Assembly (NCBI GenBank): GCA_015492915.1
Contig: WGED01000496.1
Location: 1-5,369, forward strand
Length of the DNA: 5,369 bases
Source of the DNA: Cyclobacteriaceae bacterium
Lineage (GTDB): Bacteria; Bacteroidota; Bacteroidia; Cytophagales; Cyclobacteriaceae
Direction: 5' to 3'
Below are positions 1 to 5,369 of the stretch, in pieces; position 1 is the stretch's first letter, and every line of letters starts with the position of its first letter. The notes beneath the pieces were generated by a model, which was given only the letters and a program-made list of their open reading frames with translations, was not told the DNA's origin and searched no databases. The translations under genes and the position numbers were made by a program.

Positions 1-238
1 CTTATATTGTACCAAAAATACTCTAACTTTCCGTCCTGGTCATAAGAAAACCGAAAATATTTCAACACGGTACTTCGTTTATGGCCTGAGGCCATACATT
101 CGGTGTTATTAGAACTGGCATTCGGCAATATTGGCTGACGGGGGCATAGTGATGTATCAAATCAGGCCGCGGGTGACGAAAATTTTATCGCCATTTACAT
201 TGCCTGCATAAAGCAACCAAAGGTATTTTTTCAATTCT
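1..238. other. Leader region upstream of the amidotransferase gene, no supported gene
   Basis: No convincing gene is seen here. One plus-strand frame is open from the left edge to a TAG at 110-112 (36 codons), but it has no recognisable motif. The region is AT-rich at both ends and contains the hairpin at 80-96. Promoter signals are weak: TTGGCT at 131-136 with TATCAA at 155-160 (18-bp spacer), or TTTATC at 184-189 with CATAAA at 207-212 (17-bp spacer). Neither is strong enough to call. The transcription start may lie here or further upstream, outside the window. Confidence 0.6.
80..96. repeat. Perfect 7-bp hairpin in the leader
   Basis: TATGGCC, a TGA loop and GGCCATA form a perfect 7-bp stem with a 3-base loop. 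No T-run follows on either strand, so it is not a standard intrinsic terminator. It could be the end of an upstream transcript, a leader RNA structure or a protein site. Confidence 0.45.
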
Positions 239-2185
239 ATGTGTGGACTATCTGGTTTAATTCACTCAAATGTCGGTGTTAGCGCCCGTGTTATGGAAAG
301 GATGCACTCCAGGCTGGCGCATAGAGGGCCTGATGATGCAGGATTTCTTGGTTGGCGTCCTGGAAAACCGGCCGTTGTAAAGCGCAATATTGAAATCACC
401 GAGGGAGCCATGGTGGCACTGGCCCATCATCGTCTGGCGATCATCGATCTTGATCATCGGTCAGCACAACCCATGACATGGAATGATGGCCGCTATTGGT
501 TGGTCTATAATGGTGAAATTTACAACTATCTTGAATTGCGCGCCAGACTCGAAGCCAGGGGGCACCGCTTTGCGACGCACTCGGACAGCGAAGTATTGCT
601 GGCTGCCTATGCTGAATGGGGGCCGGAAGCACTCAGGCGTTTCACTGGCATGTTCGCTTTTGCTATTCTTGATACGCAGGAACACACCGTGTTTCTCGCC
701 CGGGATCCTTTCGGCATCAAGCCGCTCTATTATGCCATCACCTCCTGTGGTCTTGCGTTTGCTTCCGAGATTCCGGCTCTGGTTGAGGCATGCAATCTGC
801 CACACAGGATAGATCCGCAGGCGGCCTTCGCGTATTTGCGTTATGGCTACACAGACCGAAGTGACGGTCACACGCTATTTGATGCGGTTAAGCGTTTTCC
901 TGCCGGTCATCATGCCCTGATCTCTCTTGAAAACCCGCAAAATGTTTGTCCGAAGTGCTATTGGTCAACCGGACGCAAGGAACAATGCGATATTGGTTTT
1001 GACGAGGCCTCCAGTAAACTTCGCACACTGATGTCAGACTCTATTCAACTGCATTTGCGCTCAGATACAACGGTCGCTGCCACCTTGTCGGGCGGGATTG
1101 ATTCTTCGGCTATCATAGCTCTCATCCGTTCGGTTGCGGGCCAAGATCTGGATATTCATAGTTTTAGCTTTGTCTCTACCGATTTCAGGCAGAACGAGGA
1201 GCGTTGGGCAAAGATAGCCGGTCGTTCGGTTGGCGCGCATATGCACTGGGTGCATTTATCTGGACAGGATTTGCCAGACCATATAGACGCGCTCATTTAC
1301 ACCCAGGGCGAGCCGTTTGGCTCTGCTAGCATTTATGCTCAATACCGGGTTTATGAGCTTATTGGTCGAAAAGGCATAAAGGTCGCCCTGGATGGCCAGG
1401 GTGCGGATGAGCTTATGGGCGGCTATGCCAGTTATTTTTCTGCTCGACTGGCATCATTGATTCAGAAAGGACGACCGGGGGCAACGCTGCGCTTTGCCCG
1501 GAACGCAGTGGCCACAGGCAATATATCGACCCGGGCCATATGGCTTCATGCTCTTCGACATCTGATGCCGACAAAATTTCCGGATTTTAGCAAAAGGTTA
1601 GGCAGGCAACTTCTCGGCAGGCCGCTTGTACCGCACTGGTTGCGGCAAGAATGGATTGAATCTCGCGGGGGACTGGCAGATCAGACGGATGTGCCTGCCG
1701 TTCCTGATCCACTCAAAGCCGAGCTTGCCGCCAGTATTGCAGATGTAACCCTTCCTGCCCTGCTAAGATATCAGGACAGGAATGCCATGGCCCACGCCGT
1801 TGAAAGCCGGGTGCCCTTTTTGACGGTAGAAATCGCCGAATTTGTGCAGAGCTTGCCAGAACATTACCTGATTGACAGTGGGGCACGAACCAAGTCGGTT
1901 TTACGTCATGCCATGCGTGGTCTGGTTCCCGACAAGATTCTTGACCGGCGCGACAAAATCGGTTTTGCAACCCCTCAACAAGACTGGCTTGAGACCAACA
2001 GGACCTGGATGGATAACATCATGCGTGATGAAATGCTCGATAGAGCCGCACCTATGATCAATGGCATTGCTATAAGGCAGATGTTCAATGAGAAACGGCT
2101 TGAAAATGCCCGCGATCAGCAGACAATATGGCGCTGCATGAACTTTTTACGCTGGATGGAGTTATTTGAAATGGAATTTGAATAA
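239..2185 (+). CDS. asnB: Asparagine synthetase-like glutamine-dependent amidotransferase
   Basis: This is a complete two-domain enzyme of the AsnB family. The N-terminal class II glutamine amidotransferase domain releases ammonia from glutamine. The C-terminal ATP-dependent domain activates a carboxyl group as an acyl-adenylate and amidates it. The start is fixed by the chemistry: Cys2 is the nucleophile exposed after Met removal. Amidotransferase motifs seen are RGPDD (29-33), HHRLAIIDL (63-71), NGEIYNY (91-97), SDSEV (115-119) and RDPFGIKPLYY (155-165). Synthetase motifs are the PPi-loop SGGIDSS (284-290), LDGQGADELMGGY (384-396), ESRVPFL (522-528) and the basic stretch from K552 to DRRDKIGFATP (569-579). 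At 648 residues it is longer than E. coli AsnB (554) and matches the long type common in exopolysaccharide and O-antigen clusters. The nearest Shine-Dalgarno-like AAAGG (219-223) lies 15 bases from the ATG, which is distant. Overlap with the glycosyltransferase gene suggests a role in glycan amidation rather than general asparagine supply; that is inference. Confidence 0.93.
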   Translation: MCGLSGLIHSNVGVSARVMERMHSRLAHRGPDDAGFLGWRPGKPAVVKRNIEITEGAMVALAHHRLAIIDLDHRSAQPMTWNDGRYWLVYNGEIYNYLELRARLEARGHRFATHSDSEVLLAAYAEWGPEALRRFTGMFAFAILDTQEHTVFLARDPFGIKPLYYAITSCGLAFASEIPALVEACNLPHRIDPQAAFAYLRYGYTDRSDGHTLFDAVKRFPAGHHALISLENPQNVCPKCYWSTGRKEQCDIGFDEASSKLRTLMSDSIQLHLRSDTTVAATLSGGIDSSAIIALIRSVAGQDLDIHSFSFVSTDFRQNEERWAKIAGRSVGAHMHWVHLSGQDLPDHIDALIYTQGEPFGSASIYAQYRVYELIGRKGIKVALDGQGADELMGGYASYFSARLASLIQKGRPGATLRFARNAVATGNISTRAIWLHALRHLMPTKFPDFSKRLGRQLLGRPLVPHWLRQEWIESRGGLADQTDVPAVPDPLKAELAASIADVTLPALLRYQDRNAMAHAVESRVPFLTVEIAEFVQSLPEHYLIDSGARTKSVLRHAMRGLVPDKILDRRDKIGFATPQQDWLETNRTWMDNIMRDEMLDRAAPMINGIAIRQMFNEKRLENARDQQTIWRCMNFLRWMELFEMEFE

Positions 2186-2187
2186 TG
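2183..2187 (+). promoter_or_regulatory. TAATG stop-start overlap coupling two genes
   Basis: The TAA of the amidotransferase gene (2183-2185) shares its last A with the ATG of the glycosyltransferase gene (2185-2187). Such one-base overlaps normally mean co-transcription and reinitiation by the same ribosome, so the two proteins are probably made in linked amounts. Confidence 0.85.
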
Positions 2188-3363
2188 AGTGTTTCTGATA
2201 TTGCAAAAGCCAGTATTTTAATGGTTAATCTTACCAGGATTGCCGAAAGCGAGGGAGGAGCACAACATCAACTGGCTTTGGCTAAATCTTTCCTGAAACT
2301 TGGTCACGAGGTCTGTATGCTGACGCCACGCCGCCTGACAAAGCGTGAGAAAACGTCGACAGATTCTGGTGACTGGTTGAGGTTTACTTTTAGTCTATCC
2401 CGTTTCGGCATGCCAGGATCGCTGGATGCGCTTCCCCAAATTTTTCCCCTTGTCAGGCAAAGGCTTATCGGCAGGTTTAATATCCTGTATATACGTGTTA
2501 ACACACTTACACCATTTCTGGCTCTTATCGGTCGCGCTATGGGCATGTTCGTTATTGTCGAACACAATGGCTGGATGGCCTCTGAACGTCTGGGCCAGCG
2601 CGCGGGGTCGCGCTGGTTAGCCAGTCTGGAGCGTTGGTCTCAGGTGCAGAGCTCCCGTATTGCGCATCGATCTCGCACGGTGACAGAGGGACTTAAGCGG
2701 TTGCTTGTACAAGAGGGAATTTCTCCTGGTAAGATCATCGTTATCGGTAATGGCGCTGATACAAAAGCTTTTCACCCGATTGCCCGTGAAGAGGCCATCG
2801 CCAATCTTGATCTTGATCCGTCGATCACGCGTCTTGGTTTTATTGGTGGTCTTGTGCCGTGGCAAGGGGTGGCGACGGCCATCGAGGCATTCTCACTCAT
2901 GAAGCCGAATGAGAAGCTACGTCTTGTGATTGCTGGCACCGGGCCGGAAAAGGTTCGTCTTGAGGAACTTGCTGTTCGGCTCAAAGTGATGGATCGCACA
3001 GATTTTATCGGATATGTCCAGCGCGAACAGGCCAATCTTGTTATCAATTCTTTCGATATAGCTCTTGCACCTTTTACGCAGGCACGCAATGCTGAAATCG
3101 GACTATCGCCAATCAAGATCCGGGATTATGCAGCTGCCGGACGATTTGTAATTAGCGCGCGCATCCCGGGAATTTCGGAACTTGCCGGAAAAGGATGGCT
3201 GGCAACACATAACCCGGATGATGCAAGAGACCTAGCCAGAGTCATAACGCAGCATTTGCATACAAATTTTGATCGCACCAGTGCGCAGAAGAAAGCTCGC
3301 ATCTATGCAGAAACTCATTTTGACTGGCTTCTTATCGCTAAAGAAATCACTCAACTCTTTTAA
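2185..3363 (+). CDS. GT4-type glycosyltransferase
   Basis: Predicted cytoplasmic or membrane-associated GT-B glycosyltransferase (392 residues, a usual GT4 length) that would transfer a nucleotide-activated sugar to a lipid-linked glycan. The N-terminal acceptor domain begins with a beta strand and EGGAQHQLALAKSF (from E23), the usual G-G-A-loop layout, and has a hydrophobic stretch at about 99-125 before EHNGW (126-130). The C-terminal donor domain shows IGNGAD (187-192), FIGGLVPWQG (219-228), IAGTGPE (249-255) and EIGLSPIKIRDYAAAGR (304-320). The last is the SPxKxxEYxAxG variant of the EX7E motif, here with Asp314 where Glu is usual. No signal peptide or clear membrane anchor is seen. The ATG overlaps the stop of the upstream gene (TAATG), with GGA at 2173-2175 as a plausible ribosome site, so translational coupling is likely. 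Donor and acceptor sugars cannot be read from the sequence. Confidence 0.9.
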   Translation: MSVSDIAKASILMVNLTRIAESEGGAQHQLALAKSFLKLGHEVCMLTPRRLTKREKTSTDSGDWLRFTFSLSRFGMPGSLDALPQIFPLVRQRLIGRFNILYIRVNTLTPFLALIGRAMGMFVIVEHNGWMASERLGQRAGSRWLASLERWSQVQSSRIAHRSRTVTEGLKRLLVQEGISPGKIIVIGNGADTKAFHPIAREEAIANLDLDPSITRLGFIGGLVPWQGVATAIEAFSLMKPNEKLRLVIAGTGPEKVRLEELAVRLKVMDRTDFIGYVQREQANLVINSFDIALAPFTQARNAEIGLSPIKIRDYAAAGRFVISARIPGISELAGKGWLATHNPDDARDLARVITQHLHTNFDRTSAQKKARIYAETHFDWLLIAKEITQLF

Positions 3364-3565
3364 CTCTGCTCATGGCGTTTATTTTCTGATATGGCGCTCT
3401 GTGAGCGCTCATACGCTAAAATCCGTGCCCCCAAAAACGTGAAATATTCTTGCTTGCCCCCGAGCCTGCAGCCTTGTGCATCGAGAAAAACAAATGACTC
3501 GACATCACAACACGCTGGAAAAAAGGTAATCCTTCCTGAAGGCATTTATTTGGGGGAGAGCAATT
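3364..3565. other. Intergenic stretch between cargo genes and resolvase, no supported gene
   Basis: Short open frames on both strands overlap one another here (plus 3391-3606, minus 3360-3545, minus 3416-3640). None has a clear ribosome site or a recognised domain, so none is called. A small GC hairpin lies at 3394-3408, and GCCCCC occurs twice (about 3428 and 3456). The stretch may contain decayed mobile-element or gene remnants, but nothing in it can be named. Confidence 0.5.
3394..3408. terminator. Possible weak terminator hairpin after the glycosyltransferase gene
   Basis: GCGCTC, a TGT loop and GAGCGC form a 6-bp GC-rich stem (7 bp with a G-T pair) about 30 bases after the glycosyltransferase stop. 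The position suits transcript termination, but no T-run follows. It would be an atypical terminator or simply a transcript-end stabilising hairpin. Confidence 0.3.
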
Positions 3566-3633
3566 ATAAATTTTTACAACAAAATTTATGCTTCTTAAGT
3601 TCCTAAATTTATAAATTTCGGAACGATAAATTT
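3566..3633. repeat. Cluster of ATAAATTT octamers, candidate resolvase binding region
   Basis: The octamer ATAAATTT occurs exactly at 3566-3573, 3611-3618 and 3626-3633, and its complement AAATTTAT at 3582-3589 and 3605-3612. Two pairs form inverted repeats: a 9-bp-arm repeat with a 6-base loop (3566-3589) and a 14-bp perfect palindrome (3605-3618). Tn3-type resolvases bind several inverted half-sites (res) next to their own gene, so this cluster just upstream of the resolvase is a candidate res or operator region. AT-richness makes some of the repetition easy by chance. Confidence 0.45.
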
Positions 3634-3680
3634 GACACATGAATTCAATCAGTTAGAATTTCCGTTATTCCGTTCCGAAA
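3616..3680. repeat. 10-bp perfect inverted repeat flanking the resolvase promoter
   Basis: TTTCGGAACG (3616-3625) and its exact complement CGTTCCGAAA (3671-3680) bracket the predicted promoter. One arm sits just before the -35 box and the other just after the likely start of transcription. The arms are GC-containing inside an AT-rich area, so a 10-of-10 match is less likely to be chance. Binding by the resolvase at both arms would repress its own gene, as known for Tn3-type resolvases; that is inference. Confidence 0.45.
3632..3659 (+). promoter_or_regulatory. Predicted sigma70-type promoter of the resolvase gene
   Basis: A perfect -35 TTGACA (3632-3637), a 16-bp spacer and TAGAAT (3654-3659, five of six to TATAAT) form a strong match. 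The start of transcription would be near 3666, leaving a leader of about 42 bases. The -35 box overlaps the last ATAAATTT copy, so bound resolvase could compete with polymerase. Confidence 0.65.
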
Positions 3681-3707
3681 CAGAAGGCCAAAAATAAAGG
3701 ATTTTGC

Positions 3708-4274
3708 ATGCTGATCGGCTACGCGCGCGTCTCGACAACCGGACAAAACCTCGACAGCCAACGCGACCAGCTCGAAAAAGCCGGTTGCGAAAAAATTTTC
3801 GAGGAAAAATTGACGGGAGGAGACTGCAAGCGTCCGCAGCTTACCAGGATGCTCAAAGAGATCAGCGAAGACGATACGCTCATCATTACAAGCCTCGACC
3901 GACTGGCCCGATCAACCCGCGACCTGTTCGAGATCACCATGAGTTTGGAAGAAAATGGTATCGAATTTCGATCACTGCGCGAGCCTTGGGCCGACACGAC
4001 GAGCTCAATGGGGAAGTTCTTACTTACTGTTTTTGCGGGACTTTCTGAACTTGAACGCAGCCTCATCCGCGACCGGACGGCAGAAGGACGCATCGCTGCC
4101 AAAAAGCGCGGCGTCAAATTCGGCCGCAAACCCAAGCTCACATCCCATCAGCAAGAAGAGGTCGCCCGCATGCTGAAAGAGGGTATGGGCATCCGATCCA
4201 TCGCCCGTCACTTCAACGTAGGCGTTGCCACCATAGACCGAGTGAAAAACAGCGAGATCGCCACTTCCCGTTAA
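3708..4274 (+). CDS. Serine recombinase, resolvase/invertase family
   Basis: This is a complete small serine recombinase of 188 residues, the usual size of Tn3-type resolvases and plasmid multimer-resolution enzymes. It cuts and rejoins DNA at paired res sites through a phosphoserine link. The catalytic domain starts with YARVST; Ser9 is the nucleophile and Arg7 its neighbour. Further active-site residues lie in KRP (Arg42) and SLDRLARS (Asp64, Arg65, Arg68). The helix E segment runs from about 102 to 128 with SELERSLIRDRTAEGR (113-128). GRKPKLT (139-145) leads into a C-terminal helix-turn-helix (about 146-180, with IRSIARHFNVGVATIDR). All key residues are present, so it should be active. AAAGGA (3696-3701) lies 6 bases before the ATG. 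Its place before parA suggests plasmid multimer resolution. A transposon resolvase, or an invertase, remains possible, but no transposase is seen in the window. Confidence 0.94.
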   Translation: MLIGYARVSTTGQNLDSQRDQLEKAGCEKIFEEKLTGGDCKRPQLTRMLKEISEDDTLIITSLDRLARSTRDLFEITMSLEENGIEFRSLREPWADTTSSMGKFLLTVFAGLSELERSLIRDRTAEGRIAAKKRGVKFGRKPKLTSHQQEEVARMLKEGMGIRSIARHFNVGVATIDRVKNSEIATSR

Positions 4275-4304
4275 AACCTTGCCATTTTGCACAGCTTCGT
4301 GGCA

Positions 4305-4323
4305 CTGGGCCACTCATGGCCAG
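4305..4323. repeat. Bulged hairpin after the resolvase stop
   Basis: CTGG-G-CCA, a CTCA loop and TGGCCAG form a 7-bp stem with one bulged G, about 30 bases after the resolvase stop. No T-run follows, so any terminator function is doubtful. Confidence 0.3.
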
Positions 4324-4439
4324 CAACATCCTGCGAAGTTCGAAAGAAAAAGGCTCAATGTGCCAGAAACGTCATGAAGCAGCGTGGGACGGGGACTTCC
4401 TGTTCGAACTGATTGCAGCATGATAAGTCACATTCTACC

Positions 4440-4470
4440 GATAACTCCCTTTAAAAACGGGGGGATTATC
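4440..4470. repeat. Imperfect inverted repeat at the edge of the AT-rich zone
   Basis: GATAACTCCC (4440-4449) pairs with GGGGATTATC (4461-4470) apart from one mismatch and one G-T pair, around an A-rich loop. There is no T-run on either side. It marks the boundary where composition falls to the AT-rich control region of parA. Confidence 0.35.
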
Positions 4471-4502
4471 TCTCAACCTCACGCAAAGAAATTTACATGT
4501 AA

Positions 4503-4532
4503 TATTACAAGTTTACATGTAAACTTGTAATA
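4503..4532. repeat. Perfect 30-bp palindrome
   Basis: The half TATTACAAGTTTACA (4503-4517) is followed directly by its exact complement (4518-4532), with no spacer. The core is GTTTACATGTAAAC. With no loop it is more likely a dimeric protein-binding site than an RNA hairpin. Confidence 0.75.
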
Positions 4533-4562
4533 ACATCTATCTCATTGATTTATAAAATATAC

Positions 4563-4571
4563 TTACGCACA
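4563..4571 (+). other. DnaA-box-like sequence
   Basis: TTACGCACA matches the relaxed DnaA box TTATNCACA at all but one position. It lies between the two large palindromes in the AT-rich zone. A single imperfect box is weak evidence and is given only because it would fit an origin. Confidence 0.2.
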
Positions 4572-4574
4572 AAT

Positions 4575-4612
4575 CAATGTAAACAATATTTCATGTAATA
4601 TTGTTTACATTG
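4575..4612. repeat. 38-bp palindrome with one mismatched pair
   Basis: CAATGTAAACAATATT (4575-4590) and its exact complement (4597-4612) flank the six bases TCATGT, whose inner four also pair. The only break in the 38 bp is a T-T pair at 4591 and 4596. It shares the GTTTACAT half-site with the 30-bp palindrome; the centres are 76 bp apart. Confidence 0.72.
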
Positions 4613-4752
4613 TGATGCATGAAGATCACATAAAAACATTTTGATTTAGCATCCCGGTCCATTATGATGAGAAAATGATACATTGCATGTCTCCAACAAA
4701 TATTACATGTTTACATTATTGTTTTATTGTAAAAATAACCATTGCAAACATA

Positions 4753-4780
4753 TTTACAACTTTGTATGTAAATTTGTAAT
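4753..4780 (+). promoter_or_regulatory. Predicted parA promoter overlapped by an operator-like palindrome
   Basis: TTTACA (4753-4758), a 16-bp spacer and TGTAAT (4775-4780) each match the sigma70 boxes at five of six positions. The same bases hold a degenerate copy of the upstream palindrome: 4754-4779 matches 22 of 26 positions of its central 26 bp. A protein bound there would block the promoter, so parA is probably autoregulated by its partner protein. Ribosome site GGTGAG (4789-4794) lies 8 bases before the ATG. Confidence 0.55.
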
Positions 4781-4802
4781 CTTTATTTGGTGAGCATTTT
4801 AT

Positions 4803-5369
4803 ATGAAAAAAATTGCGATTATTGCTCAAAAAGGTGGCGTTGGGAAAACGACGCTTGCACTGAATTTTTCAGTTGCAGCCGAACTCGAAGAAAAGCGAGT
4901 TGCTGTTTTGGATATGGATGAACAACAAAGTACATTCCAATGGTCTGCAAAATATAGACATGCTGACGGTCCCTTGTTTGCTTCCAGCAAAGCCCCAGAT
5001 TTAGGAAAGCAATTCAAAATACTTCAAGAAAATAACATCGATGTTGTTTTTATAGATACCCCTCCTCATGCCCCTAAAACGAGCGAGCCAGTTTCTACCA
5101 TTCTAAAACTCGCCGATCTTGTTATCATTCCTTTTACGCCTGAGATACTCGCTGTGGAAGCGACATCAAAAACAGCAGAAGCCGTACATGAAGAAAAAAA
5201 ACTGGCGCTCATTGTTATAAACAAGGGGCCATTACCGCACCATGAAAAAGCCGTTGCGGATGTTATGGAAGCTGCAAAACTTTATAATATTCCAATATGC
5301 CCTCATATTATTGCCAGACGAAGTGATTTTGAAAAGTCTCAAAGATTGGGCAAATCTGTTGTTGAATAT
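4803..5369 (+). CDS. parA: ParA-family partition ATPase, 3' end cut by window
   Basis: The first 189 codons of a ParA/MinD-type ATPase are open to the right edge. It would bind nucleoid DNA when ATP-bound and move plasmid copies apart together with a centromere-binding partner. The deviant Walker A QKGGVGKTT is at 9-17, with signature Lys10 and Lys15. The A' motif is VLDMDEQQS (35-43, Asp37 and Asp39), followed by Trp47, and Walker B is VVFIDTPP (81-88). The C-terminal part shows RRSDFEKSQRLGKSVVEY just before the edge, so perhaps 15-30 residues are missing. Walker A starts at residue 9, so there is no N-terminal helix-turn-helix: this is the small (type Ib) class, in which the partner protein rather than ParA usually represses the operon. 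The partner would be expected just downstream, outside the window. Base composition is more AT-rich than the first three genes. Confidence 0.93.
   Translation, partial: MKKIAIIAQKGGVGKTTLALNFSVAAELEEKRVAVLDMDEQQSTFQWSAKYRHADGPLFASSKAPDLGKQFKILQENNIDVVFIDTPPHAPKTSEPVSTILKLADLVIIPFTPEILAVEATSKTAEAVHEEKKLALIVINKGPLPHHEKAVADVMEAAKLYNIPICPHIIARRSDFEKSQRLGKSVVEY

Larger units (their letters stand above)
4275..4490. other. Non-coding stretch after the resolvase gene
   Basis: No recognisable gene. It holds a bulged hairpin (4305-4323), an imperfect inverted repeat (4440-4470) and a tiny plus-strand frame of 21 codons (4358-4423) preceded by AAGG at only 4 bases. The tiny frame starts MCQKRHEAAW and matches nothing I know. 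Composition is mixed up to about 4440 and then turns sharply AT-rich. Confidence 0.5.
4492..4780. repeat. TTTACAT repeat cluster, candidate partition site, operator or origin
   Basis: TTTACAT or its complement ATGTAAA starts at 4492, 4512, 4517 (complement), 4577 (complement), 4604, 4710 and 4766 (complement). Five of the seven are exact copies of the longer GTTTACAT. They are built into palindromes centred at about 4517.5, 4593.5 and 4766.5. An 18-base direct repeat, AATATTACA(A/T)GTTTACAT, occurs at 4501-4518 and 4699-4716 with one mismatch. The zone is about 25% GC. In small-ParA partition systems the centromere often lies upstream of parA and doubles as operator, which fits. AT-richness and repeats would also suit a replication origin. 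Confidence 0.6.

Noticed and set aside
2..112. Plus-strand frame open from the left edge to a TAG, 36 codons
   Set aside because: It is short, lacks any recognised motif and runs through the hairpin at 80-96. It could be the tail of an upstream gene but cannot be told from chance.
239..2185. Lasso-peptide cyclase (an asparagine synthetase homologue)
   Set aside because: The glutaminase nucleophile Cys2 and all amidotransferase motifs are intact, and no precursor peptide, leader-binding protein or protease gene is nearby.
3391..3606. 71-codon plus-strand frame between the glycosyltransferase and resolvase genes
   Set aside because: No ribosome site, no recognisable domain, and overlapped by two minus-strand frames of similar length. 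It also runs into the resolvase control region.
3360..3640. Minus-strand frames of 61 and 74 codons in the same junction
   Set aside because: They overlap each other in different frames, lack ribosome sites and match no family I know.
4020..4313. 97-codon minus-strand frame opposite the resolvase gene
   Set aside because: It lies mostly antisense to a clearly conserved recombinase and has no recognisable features of its own.
4611..4630. TGTGA ... TCACA resembling a CRP site
   Set aside because: The spacing between the half-sites is 10 bases rather than the 6 of a CRP site, and it lies far from the parA promoter.
4492..4780. CRISPR array
   Set aside because: The repeats are short, lie in both orientations and have irregular spacing, without constant-length spacers or cas genes.

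Overview
The window reads as a junction between two surface-polysaccharide-type genes and a plasmid maintenance module, all on the plus strand. Moderate GC in the first three genes, a very AT-rich control region (75 G/C in positions 4501-4800, about 25%), a small serine resolvase and a small ParA without an N-terminal DNA-binding domain suggest an alphaproteobacterial plasmid. The protein style recalls plasmids of acetic acid bacteria (Acetobacteraceae), but that assignment is inference and was not checked by a search.

Layout: 1-238 is a leader with one clear hairpin. 239-2185 encodes a complete glutamine-dependent asparagine synthetase-like amidotransferase. It overlaps by one base (TAATG) a GT4-type glycosyltransferase at 2185-3363, so the two are almost certainly one transcription unit. 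3364-3707 has no convincing gene. Its right half is a structured, AT-rich resolvase control region with five exact copies of ATAAATTT, a sigma70-like promoter and a 10-bp inverted repeat flanking that promoter. 3708-4274 is a complete serine recombinase (resolvase). 4275-4802 is non-coding and ends in a palindrome-rich zone. 4803 to the right edge is the first 189 codons of parA, cut by the window end.

How the genes work together: the first pair probably serves cell-surface glycan synthesis. The glycosyltransferase would add a sugar to a lipid-linked acceptor, and the amidotransferase would make asparagine or, as proposed for relatives in O-antigen and exopolysaccharide clusters, amidate a carboxyl group of a sugar or glycan. 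The second pair is typical plasmid upkeep: the resolvase turns multimers into monomers and ParA drives segregation.

The most interesting part is 4492-4780. It holds seven copies of TTTACAT in both orientations, arranged into a perfect 30-bp palindrome, a 38-bp palindrome with one mismatched pair, and a degenerate copy lying over the predicted parA promoter. This looks like a partition centromere and operator, possibly combined with a replication origin. All catalytic families are known; no wholly new system is evident in the coding regions.
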